Origin: JALNZF01 sp964447405 | GTDB taxonomy: Bacteria; Nitrospirota; UBA9217 | Length of the DNA stretch: 64,000 nt | Reading direction: 5' to 3' | Assembly (NCBI GenBank): GCA_964447405.1 | Contig: CAYUSP010000003.1 | Coordinates: 696,032-760,031, forward strand | Shown here: piece after piece, positions 8,051 to 16,617 of the stretch | How positions within the stretch are numbered: position 1 is the stretch's first letter | Layout of the letters: the number at the start of each line of letters is the position of its first letter | Translations under genes and position numbers: made by a program | The notes under the pieces: model-generated | The model's input: only the letters and a program-made list of their open reading frames with translations | Database searches by the model: none | What the model was told of the DNA's origin: nothing

Positions 8051-8536
8051 ACCGCAGAGGACGCAGAGGAAGTCAAACCCGCTGGCCTATAATCCGTTGG
8101 CGACTCTCTTAATGCCATCTTTCAAATGAACAACATTGAAGTTTATTAATAGCCCAAGCTTTTTATTGCTTAATTTCAGGTATGAAAGAATTTGTGCTTC
8201 ATGAATCGGCAATATTTTCTCAACTGCCTTCAATTCAACGATAACACAATTGTCAAGCATAAGGTCTATTCTATATCCGGCATCGATCTTCAAGCCATCA
8301 TACAGGATCGGCAAGGCCATTTGAGAAAGCACGGTTAATCCGAGCTTTCGTAGTTCATGCAGCAAACATGCTTCATACGCGCTTTCCAGCAAACCAGGAC
8401 CCAAAGCTGAATGAACTTTCATTGCAGCTTCAATAATCTTACCACTAACCCCATTTATATCCATTTATTCCAGACCTCCTGTCTATCCTGCCAGTTTTTG
8501 ACCTCCTCGCCTCTCACCCTCTGCGTCCTCTGCGGT
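8051..8536. repeat. Perfect 19-bp inverted repeats enclosing the GxxExxY gene
   Basis: ACCGCAGAGGACGCAGAGG at 8051-8069 has an exact complement at 8518-8536. Between them (448 bases) lies only the GxxExxY gene with its own Shine-Dalgarno. The right arm ends 6 bases from the stop codon of the CCA-adding enzyme. There is no transposase and no obvious target-site duplication. The arrangement looks like a compact cassette of about 490 bp. Confidence 0.8.
8087..8464 (-). CDS. GxxExxY family protein
   Basis: 125 residues. The defining GPGLLESAYEACL motif (G-x-x-E-x-x-Y) lies near residues 22-34. Further on, RIDLMLDNCVIVELKAVEKI has the D...ExK arrangement of PD-(D/E)XK nuclease-like folds, and HEAQILSYLKLSNKKLGLLINFN follows. 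The function of the family is not established; a nuclease-like role is inferred from the fold pattern. An AGGAGG site precedes the ATG at 8464. It is the only gene inside a pair of perfect 19-bp inverted repeats. Members are often present in several copies per genome in environmental bacteria. Confidence 0.88.
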   Translation of the reverse strand: MDINGVSGKIIEAAMKVHSALGPGLLESAYEACLLHELRKLGLTVLSQMALPILYDGLKIDAGYRIDLMLDNCVIVELKAVEKILPIHEAQILSYLKLSNKKLGLLINFNVVHLKDGIKRVANGL

Positions 8537-8542
8537 GAAAGA

Positions 8543-9961
8543 TTATCTGAATCTCTCCAGATACACCAGCGCCTCCTGCCTGGTCGCGATAACTCCCTCT
8601 GCCTGCTTCTCCTTAATCTCCTCCAGAATCTCGCGAAACCGCGGACCCGGTGTAAGTCCAATCCCGATGAGGTCCTCACCCCTTATCAGTGGTTTCTCTT
8701 CGACCTTCAGGAATTTTGAAAAGTAGAATTCCAGGACCGCAGCCATGGTCTTCGAGGTGTCCGTAAACTTTTCCCTGGGCATGATCTCGAATGTAGCGCG
8801 CGCGTCCGCCTGGGCAAGGAGCAGACTCTCCGGCACAGACTCTCCGAGATCGCGGCAGTAGCGGTACATGGCGTTTCTTCCCGGACCGCCTGGAGCGGAA
8901 AGATTAAACAGCCTCATGTGCTGTTTGATGACCCGGGTGACCGCTTTTTCCGTGTCTTTCGAGAGCTTCAATCGCCGGCAAATGCCCGCCGCCTTGTCCG
9001 CGCCCAGATTGTCGTGTCCATGGAACCGGACATGGCCGTCCGCATTCGTGAACGTCTCGGGCTTTGCATTATCATGGATAAGACAGGCGAATCTGAGCGC
9101 TGCCTTTCTCGTGACCTGGTGTTCGAGCAGCTCATCGAGGTGCGCCAGTATAGCAGCTGCATGCTCTGGTGGAAGTGACTGCAGATCATCCAGTACCGCA
9201 TCGATATACCCCGCTGTTTTTATGGAATGGGTCAGGACATCATGGACATGGTACCTGCCGGGAGCAAAGCCGCGGAGCGTTTCGAGTTCCGGCAGAAGCG
9301 GCGCGAGAAGACCAAGTGAATCCAGGAGCGTGAGATGCTGTTCAGCATTCCGTTCGGCAAGGATGATAAAGAGCTCATCCCGAACGCGTTCTGGAGCTGG
9401 CCGCGATATCAGGCTTGCGCGCTGCCGGATGTGCTCCGCAGTCGATGCCTCGATCGTACATCCCAACGCAGCAGCAAATCGCACTGCGCGCAAAAGACGA
9501 AGAGGGTCCTCATCCAGAACCTCCGGACTTGTCACGCGAATGACCCTGTTCTCCGCATCCTTTTTACCATGAAAGAGATCGATCAGTCCTGCAAGAGACT
9601 GATCACGCATGAACTCCCGCAGGTCAAGCGCCATGGCATTGATGGTGAAATCCCGACGGCCAAGATCGGCCTGCAGGTCAGGACCTTCGAAGTTCGTAAA
9701 ATCGAACTGAAAGGAGCCATCGTTCTCATACTTCATGACGCGCGTTATCTTTCGATCTTCGTCCAGGAAAAAAAAACTGCCCTGAATCAGATCAGCGAAC
9801 GTGCGCGCCACAGCCTCCGAGCCTTCAGGCATGAGCAGGTCTATGTCCTTGAGGTCCTGTTTGCCTATCAGGAGGTCGCGGATAGCTCCGCCGACGAGAT
9901 AGATGGGTTGGGGAGTTAATGAAAGCAGCTTGGCAAGATATTTCGAAGCGAGAGCATCCAT
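8543..9961 (-). CDS. cca: CCA-adding / poly(A) polymerase family tRNA nucleotidyltransferase with HD domain
   Basis: 472 residues. The head domain carries YLVGGAIRDLLIG and DIDLLMP (the metal-binding D-x-D), followed by RRDFTINAMALDL and RLLRAVRFAAALG, all diagnostic of class II nucleotidyltransferases. The middle and C-terminal parts hold an HD-type region (RFACLIHDNAKPETF, then HGHDNLGA), so it resembles bacterial HD-CCA or CC-adding enzymes. It adds CCA or part of it to tRNA 3' ends. Start ATG is at 9961. Its stop codon lies almost at the edge of the GxxExxY cassette. Confidence 0.88.
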   Translation of the reverse strand: MDALASKYLAKLLSLTPQPIYLVGGAIRDLLIGKQDLKDIDLLMPEGSEAVARTFADLIQGSFFFLDEDRKITRVMKYENDGSFQFDFTNFEGPDLQADLGRRDFTINAMALDLREFMRDQSLAGLIDLFHGKKDAENRVIRVTSPEVLDEDPLRLLRAVRFAAALGCTIEASTAEHIRQRASLISRPAPERVRDELFIILAERNAEQHLTLLDSLGLLAPLLPELETLRGFAPGRYHVHDVLTHSIKTAGYIDAVLDDLQSLPPEHAAAILAHLDELLEHQVTRKAALRFACLIHDNAKPETFTNADGHVRFHGHDNLGADKAAGICRRLKLSKDTEKAVTRVIKQHMRLFNLSAPGGPGRNAMYRYCRDLGESVPESLLLAQADARATFEIMPREKFTDTSKTMAAVLEFYFSKFLKVEEKPLIRGEDLIGIGLTPGPRFREILEEIKEKQAEGVIATRQEALVYLERFR

Positions 9962-10020
9962 GGCTGATACTTATGTATAGCAGAAAAACGCATCACTTTC
10001 AGCGCAGCATTTCTGTCAGA

Positions 10021-10716
10021 TCATTCCCCGGTCGTTGCTTCCTGAGGTTCCTCACCCGTGATCTGCCTGATGTCCTTCAGCCGTTTTTTCCTGTCTTCCC
10101 GCACAACATACCAGTCATGAATGAGCGTCTCGATCAGGCCGATCAGGAGCTTTTCCTCGCCGGAGTCGGTGTCCTGAATTGCGGCCCCCTCACTCTCCAT
10201 CCGAGCTCCGATCATGCCGCTCCTGCGCACAGACTCGATGGCCTCCCAGGTGAGCGGGTCCACCGTGCCCTTGACCTGGCGGAATTCGTCATTGAGACTG
10301 CCGGGTTGGACCTGCCAGAAATCACGAAGCATTGCGGAGAGGCAGCGCCGCGACAGGGCTGCAGCCACTTTGGGGCTGAACTCGGCGGCAAAACAAGCTT
10401 CCTGATAATCTTCGAGAATATTATGCGGAAGGGTTGTAGGAAAAGACCGGGCTCGTGAAGGCGGAATGAGCGGCCAGGTCTTGATGTGCTTACCCGTGTA
10501 AGACCGGTGGTGGCCCGATGTCTCAAGGGTGTGCAGCGAAGCATTCAGGGAGAACCGGCGGCATTTCGGATTGGGGCAAACCACATACTTCACCACCAGG
10601 CGGCGCGGTCCGTCTGCGTTTTCCCCGGTGAGATCAGCAAAGCTTACCTGACGGTCCGCATCGGACACGGTCTGGTCCGTGCCACAGAACGCGCAATTCC
10701 AGAAATATTCACCCAT
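10021..10716 (-). CDS. DUF4145-type protein with N-terminal zinc-ribbon-like cysteines
   Basis: 231 residues from ATG 10716; an earlier in-frame start would overlap aroB deeply. The N-terminus has CAFCG and, 50 residues later, CPNPKC, which could bind zinc. The C-terminal half (FAAEFSPKVAAALSRRCLSAMLRDF) matches the helical DUF4145 pattern often found in nuclease- or restriction-linked proteins. The function is unknown. It starts 26 bases after aroB and is probably co-transcribed with it. The family call is moderately sure. Confidence 0.65.
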   Translation of the reverse strand: MGEYFWNCAFCGTDQTVSDADRQVSFADLTGENADGPRRLVVKYVVCPNPKCRRFSLNASLHTLETSGHHRSYTGKHIKTWPLIPPSRARSFPTTLPHNILEDYQEACFAAEFSPKVAAALSRRCLSAMLRDFWQVQPGSLNDEFRQVKGTVDPLTWEAIESVRRSGMIGARMESEGAAIQDTDSGEEKLLIGLIETLIHDWYVVREDRKKRLKDIRQITGEEPQEATTGE

Positions 10717-10742
10717 GGCTTCCCTCCCTGATATGCATTCCC

Positions 10743-11825
10743 TTACTCCGCGAGCAGTGCCCGCAGATGCTGTTCCTCCCATTCCCTGGTGACTACAACC
10801 TCGCCTATCTTAGTCGGCAGAACGAATTTAACTTTTCCCCCTTCTGCCTTTTTGTCGATCTGCATCGTTTCCATGAGTTCCGTCACGGACGGTTTTCGGC
10901 TGAGTGAAGACAGACTGGCCGGCAGTCCAAAGGAGGTGACGAGTTTTTCCACTCGCCCGGGGACCGACGAATCGCAGAAACCCGCTTTATGAGCAAGCCG
11001 CGACGCATAGACCATGCCGATGGCCGCAGCATGGCCATGGCGCATGGTGTAGTTCTCCGCAGTTTCAATCGCATGCCCCACGGTGTGGCCAAAGTTCAGG
11101 ACCGCACGAAGCCCGCCCTCGCGCTCATCCCTGCTCACAACGTCTGCTTTGATCTCGCAGGACCGGCTGATGATATGGTTCAGTGCGTCAGCATCCAGCG
11201 AGAGGATCCTGTCGCGGTTTTGTTCGAGATATACGAAGAAGGCGCTGTCCCGGATCACTCCGTACTTGATCACTTCGGCCATTCCCGAGAGCAGCTCCTC
11301 GCGGGGAAGGGTCTTCAGCACTTCGAGGTCCATCAGCACTTTTTGTGGCTGATAAAATGCGCCGATCATGTTCTTGCCCATGCTATGGTTCACGCCGGTT
11401 TTGCCGCCCACGCTGCTGTCCACCATGGCGAGGAGCGATGTGGGGACCTGAATAAATGGCACGCCGCGCATGAAGGTCGCGGCTGCGAAGCCGGTGAGAT
11501 CGCCTATCACTCCGCCGCCCAAAGCTACGAGCGCGGAATTTCTGTCGAAGCTGTTGATCAGGAGCGCAGTGTAGATGGCATTCGCCCAATCAAGGTTCTT
11601 GTACTGCTCCCCGTCCGGCACCTCGATGGACATGACCGTGAATCCCGCGTTTTTAAGGCTGTCCGCGGCGCGTTTGCCGTACAGGCCCTTGACCAGGGGA
11701 TTCGTAACCAGGGCCATCTTTCTGCCGAGGCCCAGACCCTGCAGGCGGGCGCCGATATTGTCCAAGCTTGAACCGATCTCGATGTCATAGCTCCGGTCGC
11801 CGAGGTTGACACTAACAGTATGCAT
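10743..11825 (-). CDS. aroB: 3-dehydroquinate synthase
   Basis: 360 residues, normal for AroB. It has VALGGGVIGDLTGFAAATFMRG (NAD and metal region), PTSLLAMVDSSVGGKTGVNH, AEVIKYGVI and NFGHTVGHAIE with the zinc-binding histidines. It converts DAHP to 3-dehydroquinate in the shikimate pathway. Its ATG overlaps the end of aroK by 14 bases, so aroC-aroK-aroB form one operon. Confidence 0.96.
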   Translation of the reverse strand: MHTVSVNLGDRSYDIEIGSSLDNIGARLQGLGLGRKMALVTNPLVKGLYGKRAADSLKNAGFTVMSIEVPDGEQYKNLDWANAIYTALLINSFDRNSALVALGGGVIGDLTGFAAATFMRGVPFIQVPTSLLAMVDSSVGGKTGVNHSMGKNMIGAFYQPQKVLMDLEVLKTLPREELLSGMAEVIKYGVIRDSAFFVYLEQNRDRILSLDADALNHIISRSCEIKADVVSRDEREGGLRAVLNFGHTVGHAIETAENYTMRHGHAAAIGMVYASRLAHKAGFCDSSVPGRVEKLVTSFGLPASLSSLSRKPSVTELMETMQIDKKAEGGKVKFVLPTKIGEVVVTREWEEQHLRALLAE

Positions 11826-12327
11826 ATTTAATTCTCTCTTTGATCTCTTGAATAACGTCCACCACGGACTTTTGGGACGTGTCGATGATCACATCTGCCT
11901 GTGCGTAGAATTTTTCCCGGCTGTCGAGGAGTTCCTTGATGCGGGCCTTGGGATCAGGGGTCTGAAGCAGGGGGCGATGGGTTTCATGCTTGATCCGCTC
12001 GTAGATAACTTCGGGCCGGGCTGACAGGCAAACGACAAAGCCAGCCTTCCTGAATGCCTGCCGGTTCGTTTCCCGTATCACCGCGCCGCCGCCCGTGGAC
12101 ACTACCTGGCCTTCCTTCTCCATGACCTCATGAATGATCTTTTCTTCGATATCACGAAAATAGGGTTCACCGTGTGTTGAAAAAATCGAGCTAATGGTCA
12201 TCCGCTGGTCTGCTTCAATGAGGAGGTCAGTGTCAACGAACTCATAACCCAGATCCTTTGCAAGCCGGGTGCCTACGCTGGTCTTGCCCACGCCCATGAA
12301 ACCAGTGAGAATGATATTATTGAACAT
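11812..12327 (-). CDS. aroK: Shikimate kinase
   Basis: 171 residues. The P-loop is GFMGVGKTSVG near the N-terminus. The shikimate-binding DTD motif (FVDTDLLIE) follows, then the GGGAVIR motif and a lid region with RPLLQ. It phosphorylates shikimate using ATP. It lies 53 bases after aroC and overlaps aroB. Confidence 0.95.
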   Translation of the reverse strand: MFNNIILTGFMGVGKTSVGTRLAKDLGYEFVDTDLLIEADQRMTISSIFSTHGEPYFRDIEEKIIHEVMEKEGQVVSTGGGAVIRETNRQAFRKAGFVVCLSARPEVIYERIKHETHRPLLQTPDPKARIKELLDSREKFYAQADVIIDTSQKSVVDVIQEIKERIKYAYC

Positions 12328-12380
12328 ACTATTGATAAGAGGGAAACGTCGGTGAAGGATTCTATCTTACTTCTATCTTC

Positions 12381-13568
12381 TTACCTCTTCGCCTGCTCCT
12401 CTTCCCTCTCCATGCGAGCGTTCAGCTGTTTGTTGAACATATGATAGTTGCGTTTCATTTCCTCGATGCTGTCGCCGCCGAACTTGTCGATCATGGCCGC
12501 TGCGATCTCGAAGGCAACCACTGCTTCCGCCACTACTCCTGCCGCGGGCACGGCGCAGACATCGGAGCGGTGCACGCTTGCCTTGAACGGCGTCTTGCTT
12601 ACCAGATCAACGGAACGGAGCGGCTTCATCAGTGTGGGGATCGGCTTCATTGCCGCCCGAAGCGTTATGATCTCACCGTTGCTGATGCCGCCCTCGATCC
12701 CGCCCGCCAGATTGGTCTTGCGATAGAAACCGTCCTTCTTGTTCCACAATATCTCATCATGTACCTGGGATCCGGGCTTGTTGGCTGCACCGAATCCCGC
12801 ACCGACCTCTACTCCCTTGATGGCCTGAATGCTCATGAGTGCGGCGGCAAGCCTGCTGTCGAGCTTCCGGTCCCAGTGCACGTGGCTGCCAAGTCCCATG
12901 GGCACACCGGTGATAAGCACCTCGAACACGCCACCCAGCGAGTCACCGGCCGCCCGTGCTTCATCGATCCGGCGCATCATGCGCTTCTCGGCCTCATGGT
13001 CAGCGCACCGCAGCTCCGATGCTTCCGCTTTTTTCCTGGTCTCTGCTGGTGCCATGGGTACCTTGGCATGGACATTCCCTATCGACAGCACGTGGCTTAT
13101 AACATCGATCCCAAATTCCTCAAGCAGCCTTTTTGCCACGGCACCTACAGCGACCCGCATGGCGGTCTCGCGTGCGCTCGACCTCTCCAGAACGTTTCTT
13201 ATGTCCGTGAATCCGTACTTCATGGCGCCGGCAAGGTCCGCATGGCCGGGACGGGGGCGGGTCACGGGGTCAGCAGAATTCAGGAACATGGGATCTGGTG
13301 ACATCTTGTCGCGCCAGTTCTCCCAGTCCTTGTTGCGGACCATGAGGCCAAGAGGGCTGCCGAGCGTCTTTCCCCAGCGGACACCGGTGTAGATCTTGAC
13401 CGTATCCTTTTCGATCTTCATCCGGTCACCGCGTCCGTATCCACCCTGCCTTCGGGCAAGATCACTATCTATATCCGTGACTCGTATCAGAAGGCCCGCT
13501 GGCAAGCCCTCAATAATGCCCATGAGCAGCTCGCCGTGCGATTCCCCAGCAGTCAGATAACGCAGCAT
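12381..13568 (-). CDS. aroC: Chorismate synthase
   Basis: 395 residues, with the signature GESHG near the N-terminus, RRQGGYGRGDRM, RPGHADLAGAMKYG, RSSARETAMRVAVGA and the C-terminal PTLMKPLRSVDL segment. It makes chorismate from EPSP using reduced FMN. The start ATG at 13568 has a GGAGGGGGGA ribosome site. It heads the aroC-aroK-aroB operon. Confidence 0.96.
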   Translation of the reverse strand: MLRYLTAGESHGELLMGIIEGLPAGLLIRVTDIDSDLARRQGGYGRGDRMKIEKDTVKIYTGVRWGKTLGSPLGLMVRNKDWENWRDKMSPDPMFLNSADPVTRPRPGHADLAGAMKYGFTDIRNVLERSSARETAMRVAVGAVAKRLLEEFGIDVISHVLSIGNVHAKVPMAPAETRKKAEASELRCADHEAEKRMMRRIDEARAAGDSLGGVFEVLITGVPMGLGSHVHWDRKLDSRLAAALMSIQAIKGVEVGAGFGAANKPGSQVHDEILWNKKDGFYRKTNLAGGIEGGISNGEIITLRAAMKPIPTLMKPLRSVDLVSKTPFKASVHRSDVCAVPAAGVVAEAVVAFEIAAAMIDKFGGDSIEEMKRNYHMFNKQLNARMEREEEQAKR

Positions 13569-13626
13569 AAATTATCCCCCCTCCACAAATGGAACACTTA
13601 CAGTTCAGCTTTGTTAAAGAAAAATA

Positions 13627-13735
13627 GCGAAAAAACCCGTAAAATCGCGCTCATCATAGCAAATTTGCAGTAGAAGTGCAATCAAAAGTATGGTACTATT
13701 CAGCGTATTTTTTGGGTTTTTGGGGGTTTTTTCGC
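13627..13735. repeat. 12-bp perfect inverted repeat in the aroC / PPC-gene divergent region
   Basis: GCGAAAAAACCC (13627-13638) and GGGTTTTTTCGC (13724-13735) are exact complements 85 bases apart. The intervening DNA is AT-rich and holds no ORF. The region must contain the promoters of both divergent genes, but I could not assign hexamers with confidence. Confidence 0.55.
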
Positions 13736-13796
13736 AATAAATTGACCTTCAAAAAATATATCCCATTACAACCGCACTCACGTTAGGATCAATATC

Positions 13797-14240
13797 ATGG
13801 ACTATAGACAGGGAACGTATGGAAGGGTTTTTATTCTCAAATTTGACGATAAAGACGATCTCCTTAAAGAAATCAAGCAATTAGCTGGTAAAGAAAAAAT
13901 CCGGGCTGGTACGATAATGCTTCTGGGCGGCATGCGCTCATGCGGTGTCGTCTCCGGTCCCAGGGAACCGGTGATACCACCAGAACCAGTGTGGTTCAAC
14001 TTCAATGATGGCAGAGAAGTTCTTGGCTTCGGCACGCTGTTCTGGCAGGAGAATGAGCCAATTATCCATCTGCACGGTGCAATAGGCCGCGGAAGCGAGA
14101 CCGTGACCGGATGTATTCGCAAGGACTCACGCGTGTATCTGGTCGTGGAAGCAGTGATCACCGAGATCCTCGGCATAGAAGCCCGCAAAGCCACGGATGC
14201 AAATTCCGGTCTGGTAATGCTGCAATTGGGAAAATCATGA
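13797..14240 (+). CDS. PPC/DUF296 domain protein
   Basis: 147 residues covering a single PPC (DUF296) domain. It has RVFILKFDDKDDLLKEI at the start, a central LGGMRSCGVVSGP and the HLHGAIGRGSETVTGCI block with the conserved HxH. Plant relatives carry AT-hooks and bind DNA; this one is the bare domain, and its bacterial role is not known. AGGA lies 10 bases before the ATG. It precedes mqnB by 34 bases. Confidence 0.85.
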   Translation: MDYRQGTYGRVFILKFDDKDDLLKEIKQLAGKEKIRAGTIMLLGGMRSCGVVSGPREPVIPPEPVWFNFNDGREVLGFGTLFWQENEPIIHLHGAIGRGSETVTGCIRKDSRVYLVVEAVITEILGIEARKATDANSGLVMLQLGKS

Positions 14241-14274
14241 GTAGTCATCCGCATCGCTTCAAGGGGCGTCAGCC

Positions 14275-15000
14275 ATGATCGCCCTGCTCTGTTCAGTCAA
14301 CGCTGAAGCGGATATTCTTCTGCCGCTCATAGATGTTTCCCGATCCTCCGCAATAGGTTCCAAAATGATCGTTGAGGGGACGGTGTCTGACCAGCAGGTG
14401 CTGCTGTGCGTGGGAGGAATGGGCAAGGTTAATGCGGGACACGCGGCAACGCTGCTGCTCGACCGGTTCGATCCGGAGGTTATCATCAGTTTCGGGATCG
14501 GGGGTGCATACCCCTCGTCAGGCGCACGCATCGGGGATATCGCCCTCGCGCAGGAAGAGATCGCCGGCGATGAAGGGGTACTGACCCTGGACGGATTCAA
14601 GGATACGGAGTATATCGGTATTCCGCTCCTGAAAACAGCATCTGCAGTCATCTATACAACGTATCCCGCGCCAACAGCCTTGCTGAAGCAGGCGCTTCAC
14701 TCATTAGTTTCCCGTCCGCATGAGGGCAATATTCATGTGGGAAAATTCGTCACCTTATCCACCTGCACCGGCACTGCATCCCGGGCCCGGGAGCTTGAAG
14801 AGCGCCATCACGGGCTCTGCGAGAACATGGAGGGAGCGGCCGTGGCCCAGGTTGCGATGCTGCATAACCTGCCGTGGCTTGAGGTGCGGGGCATATCGAA
14901 CATGGTCGAGGACCGAGATCCGAAGAAATGGGACATTTCACGCGCCACGGCGGCCGTACAGAACGCGGTCCTTACCATGCTCGCCGGATGGCGGTTATGA
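14275..15000 (+). CDS. mqnB: Futalosine hydrolase
   Basis: 241 residues, a nucleoside-phosphorylase fold. It has CVGGMGKVNAGHAA, ISFGIGGAYP, DIALAQEEIAGDEG and, near the C-terminus, ENMEGAAVAQVA with the substrate-binding Glu and Met, followed by EVRGISNMVEDRD. MqnB releases the nucleobase from futalosine to give dehypoxanthine futalosine in the alternative menaquinone pathway. MTA/SAH nucleosidase is related, but the mqnD neighbour settles the call. Its stop overlaps the mqnD start as ATGA. Confidence 0.9.
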   Translation: MIALLCSVNAEADILLPLIDVSRSSAIGSKMIVEGTVSDQQVLLCVGGMGKVNAGHAATLLLDRFDPEVIISFGIGGAYPSSGARIGDIALAQEEIAGDEGVLTLDGFKDTEYIGIPLLKTASAVIYTTYPAPTALLKQALHSLVSRPHEGNIHVGKFVTLSTCTGTASRARELEERHHGLCENMEGAAVAQVAMLHNLPWLEVRGISNMVEDRDPKKWDISRATAAVQNAVLTMLAGWRL

Positions 15001-15836
15001 CTGCCGTGCTCACGATAGGCTACTCGCCCTGTCCTAACGATACCTATATTTTCTACGCTCTCACCCACGGCAAAGTAAGGATTCCGAATATCGCCTTCCG
15101 TGAACAACTTGATGACGTCGAGACGCTGAACCGCATGGCACTCGAGGGTACGCTCGACATCACCAAGATTTCCTACCACGCCCTCGGCCATCTGCGCGAG
15201 CAATACGCCCTGCTCCGGTCCGGCAGCGCGCTTGGCCGGGGATGCGGCCCGCTCGTGGTTACAAAACCGGGAACAACGCTGGATTTGGTCAGGAAAGGTT
15301 TGATCGCCATTCCCGGCGAACTCACGACAGCCCATCTTCTCCTTCGTCTCTTCGATCCCCAGATCACGAATCTAAAGGTGATGGCCTTCGACCGCATCAT
15401 GGACGCGGTAGCGCACGGGGAAGTTTTGGCCGGGCTTATCATCCACGAGAGTCGATTCACCTATCCATTGTACAAACTCGAAAAACTTATCGACCTCGGT
15501 GAATGGTGGGAGCGGTTCTCCAACCTACCGATCCCCCTGGGCGGCATCCTGGGCAGGCGTGCGCTCGGCAAAGATGTTTTACTTCGGGTGGAAGCCGGCA
15601 TCCGGGAAAGCCTGCATTATGCGAATTCACACCCCGATGAGGTGCTGTCCTATTGTAAACAGCACAGCCAGGAGATGGATGAATCCGTGATGAAGGACCA
15701 CATAGACCTGTATGTGAATGACTTCTCACTTGACCTGGGAAAGGATGGCATGGCTGCGGTGCGGAGGCTTTTTGATGAAGCCGAGGCGCGGGGAATCTTT
15801 CCCCGTTCGGACATGCCGTTGCTTGCTGGGGAGTGA
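14997..15836 (+). CDS. mqnD: 1,4-dihydroxy-6-naphthoate synthase
   Basis: 279 residues from the ATG at 14997, which overlaps the mqnB stop. It begins with the family signature LTIGYSPCPNDTYIFYAL and has DITKISYHALGHL, RSGSALGRGCGPLV and LIIHESRFTYP, the usual MqnD motifs. The protein has a periplasmic-binding-protein fold but no signal peptide and acts in the cytoplasm. It cleaves cyclic dehypoxanthine futalosine to 1,4-dihydroxy-6-naphthoate. mqnA, mqnC and mqnE are not in this window. Confidence 0.93.
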   Translation: MTAVLTIGYSPCPNDTYIFYALTHGKVRIPNIAFREQLDDVETLNRMALEGTLDITKISYHALGHLREQYALLRSGSALGRGCGPLVVTKPGTTLDLVRKGLIAIPGELTTAHLLLRLFDPQITNLKVMAFDRIMDAVAHGEVLAGLIIHESRFTYPLYKLEKLIDLGEWWERFSNLPIPLGGILGRRALGKDVLLRVEAGIRESLHYANSHPDEVLSYCKQHSQEMDESVMKDHIDLYVNDFSLDLGKDGMAAVRRLFDEAEARGIFPRSDMPLLAGE

Positions 15837-15864
15837 ATTTATTATGCAGGGACGCTGATGAGTA

Positions 15865-15873
15865 TGCTATACT
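15865..15873 (+). promoter_or_regulatory. Extended -10 promoter candidate for lemA
   Basis: TGCTATACT (15865-15873) is an extended -10 with TATACT. No good -35 lies 17 bases upstream, which extended -10 promoters can tolerate. It is about 65 bases before the lemA start. Confidence 0.4.
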
Positions 15874-15937
15874 TTTTTCACGTTGACAGACCGCGGAATT
15901 GCGCGATCAAACACTAAGAAGATTCGAGGGAGGCGCT

Positions 15938-16498
15938 ATGGTTGGCTGGATACTGCTTGCTGTGCTTGGCCTGGTCATTATCTGGATCATCGTGATCTAT
16001 AATGGGCTCGTATCGTTACGGAACGAGGTGCAGAATGCGTGGAAGCAGATCGATGTGCAGTTGAAACGCAGGCATGATCTGATCCCGAACCTGGTGGCAG
16101 CTGTGAAAGGCGCGCTGGAATTCGAACAGGACACCCTCGAAAAAGTGATTTCAGCCCGGGCAAAGGCCGTTTCCGCGGGATCTGCCGCATCCAAAGCCGA
16201 CGCTGAGAACATGCTGACCCAGGCCATCGGAAAGCTCTTTGCCGTGATGGAGAACTACCCCGCGCTCAAAAGCAACGAAAACGTCCTGCGTCTCCAGGAG
16301 GAGTTGACCTCAACCGAGAACAGGATTTCCTTCGCGCGACAGTTGTATAATGACCTCGTTGCTAATTACCGGACCAGGCTCCAGGTCTTCCCGAACAATA
16401 TCATTTCGTCAATGTTCAACTTTCAGACCGAGGAATATTTTTCAGCCGAGGAGCAGGCCAAGGCCACACCGGCTGTGAATCTGAGCATAAGGAAATAG
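15938..16498 (+). CDS. lemA: LemA family protein
   Basis: 186 residues from the ATG at 15938, preceded by GAGGGAGG. One N-terminal membrane helix (about 2-24) is followed by the family motif YNGLVSLRNEVQNAWKQIDV and RRHDLIPNLV, then long helices with ENRISFARQLYNDLVANYRT. LemA proteins are membrane-anchored helical bundles of unsettled function that are often encoded beside M48 or TPM-domain proteins. The next gene is an M48 protease, which is the expected pairing. An inverted repeat separates the two. Confidence 0.93.
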   Translation: MVGWILLAVLGLVIIWIIVIYNGLVSLRNEVQNAWKQIDVQLKRRHDLIPNLVAAVKGALEFEQDTLEKVISARAKAVSAGSAASKADAENMLTQAIGKLFAVMENYPALKSNENVLRLQEELTSTENRISFARQLYNDLVANYRTRLQVFPNNIISSMFNFQTEEYFSAEEQAKATPAVNLSIRK

Positions 16499-16501
16499 AA
16501 C

Positions 16502-16583
16502 GGACAGAAGTAAGAAGACAGACTGAACCAATATACCGCACGCTTGTATACCTTGTCTATTGTCTGACTTCTCTCTTCTGTCC
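16502..16583. repeat. Inverted repeat between lemA and the M48 protease gene
   Basis: The arms 16502-16523 and 16562-16583 are 22 nt long with three mismatches and a 38-base loop. The right arm runs into a 14-base tandem duplication (TCCTCTGTCTTCTG twice, 16581-16608). The left arm shares GGACAGAAGTAAGAAG exactly with 24979-24994, beside the four-helix-bundle gene. The repeat reaches within 10 bases of the M48 start codon, which lacks a Shine-Dalgarno. Confidence 0.8.
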
Positions 16584-16617
16584 TCTGTCTTCTGTCCTCT
16601 GTCTTCTGACCCTCACC

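Noticed and set aside
16581..16608. 14-base tandem duplication considered as a CRISPR remnant
   Set aside because: Only two direct copies without spacers, next to an inverted repeat; it belongs to the hairpin.
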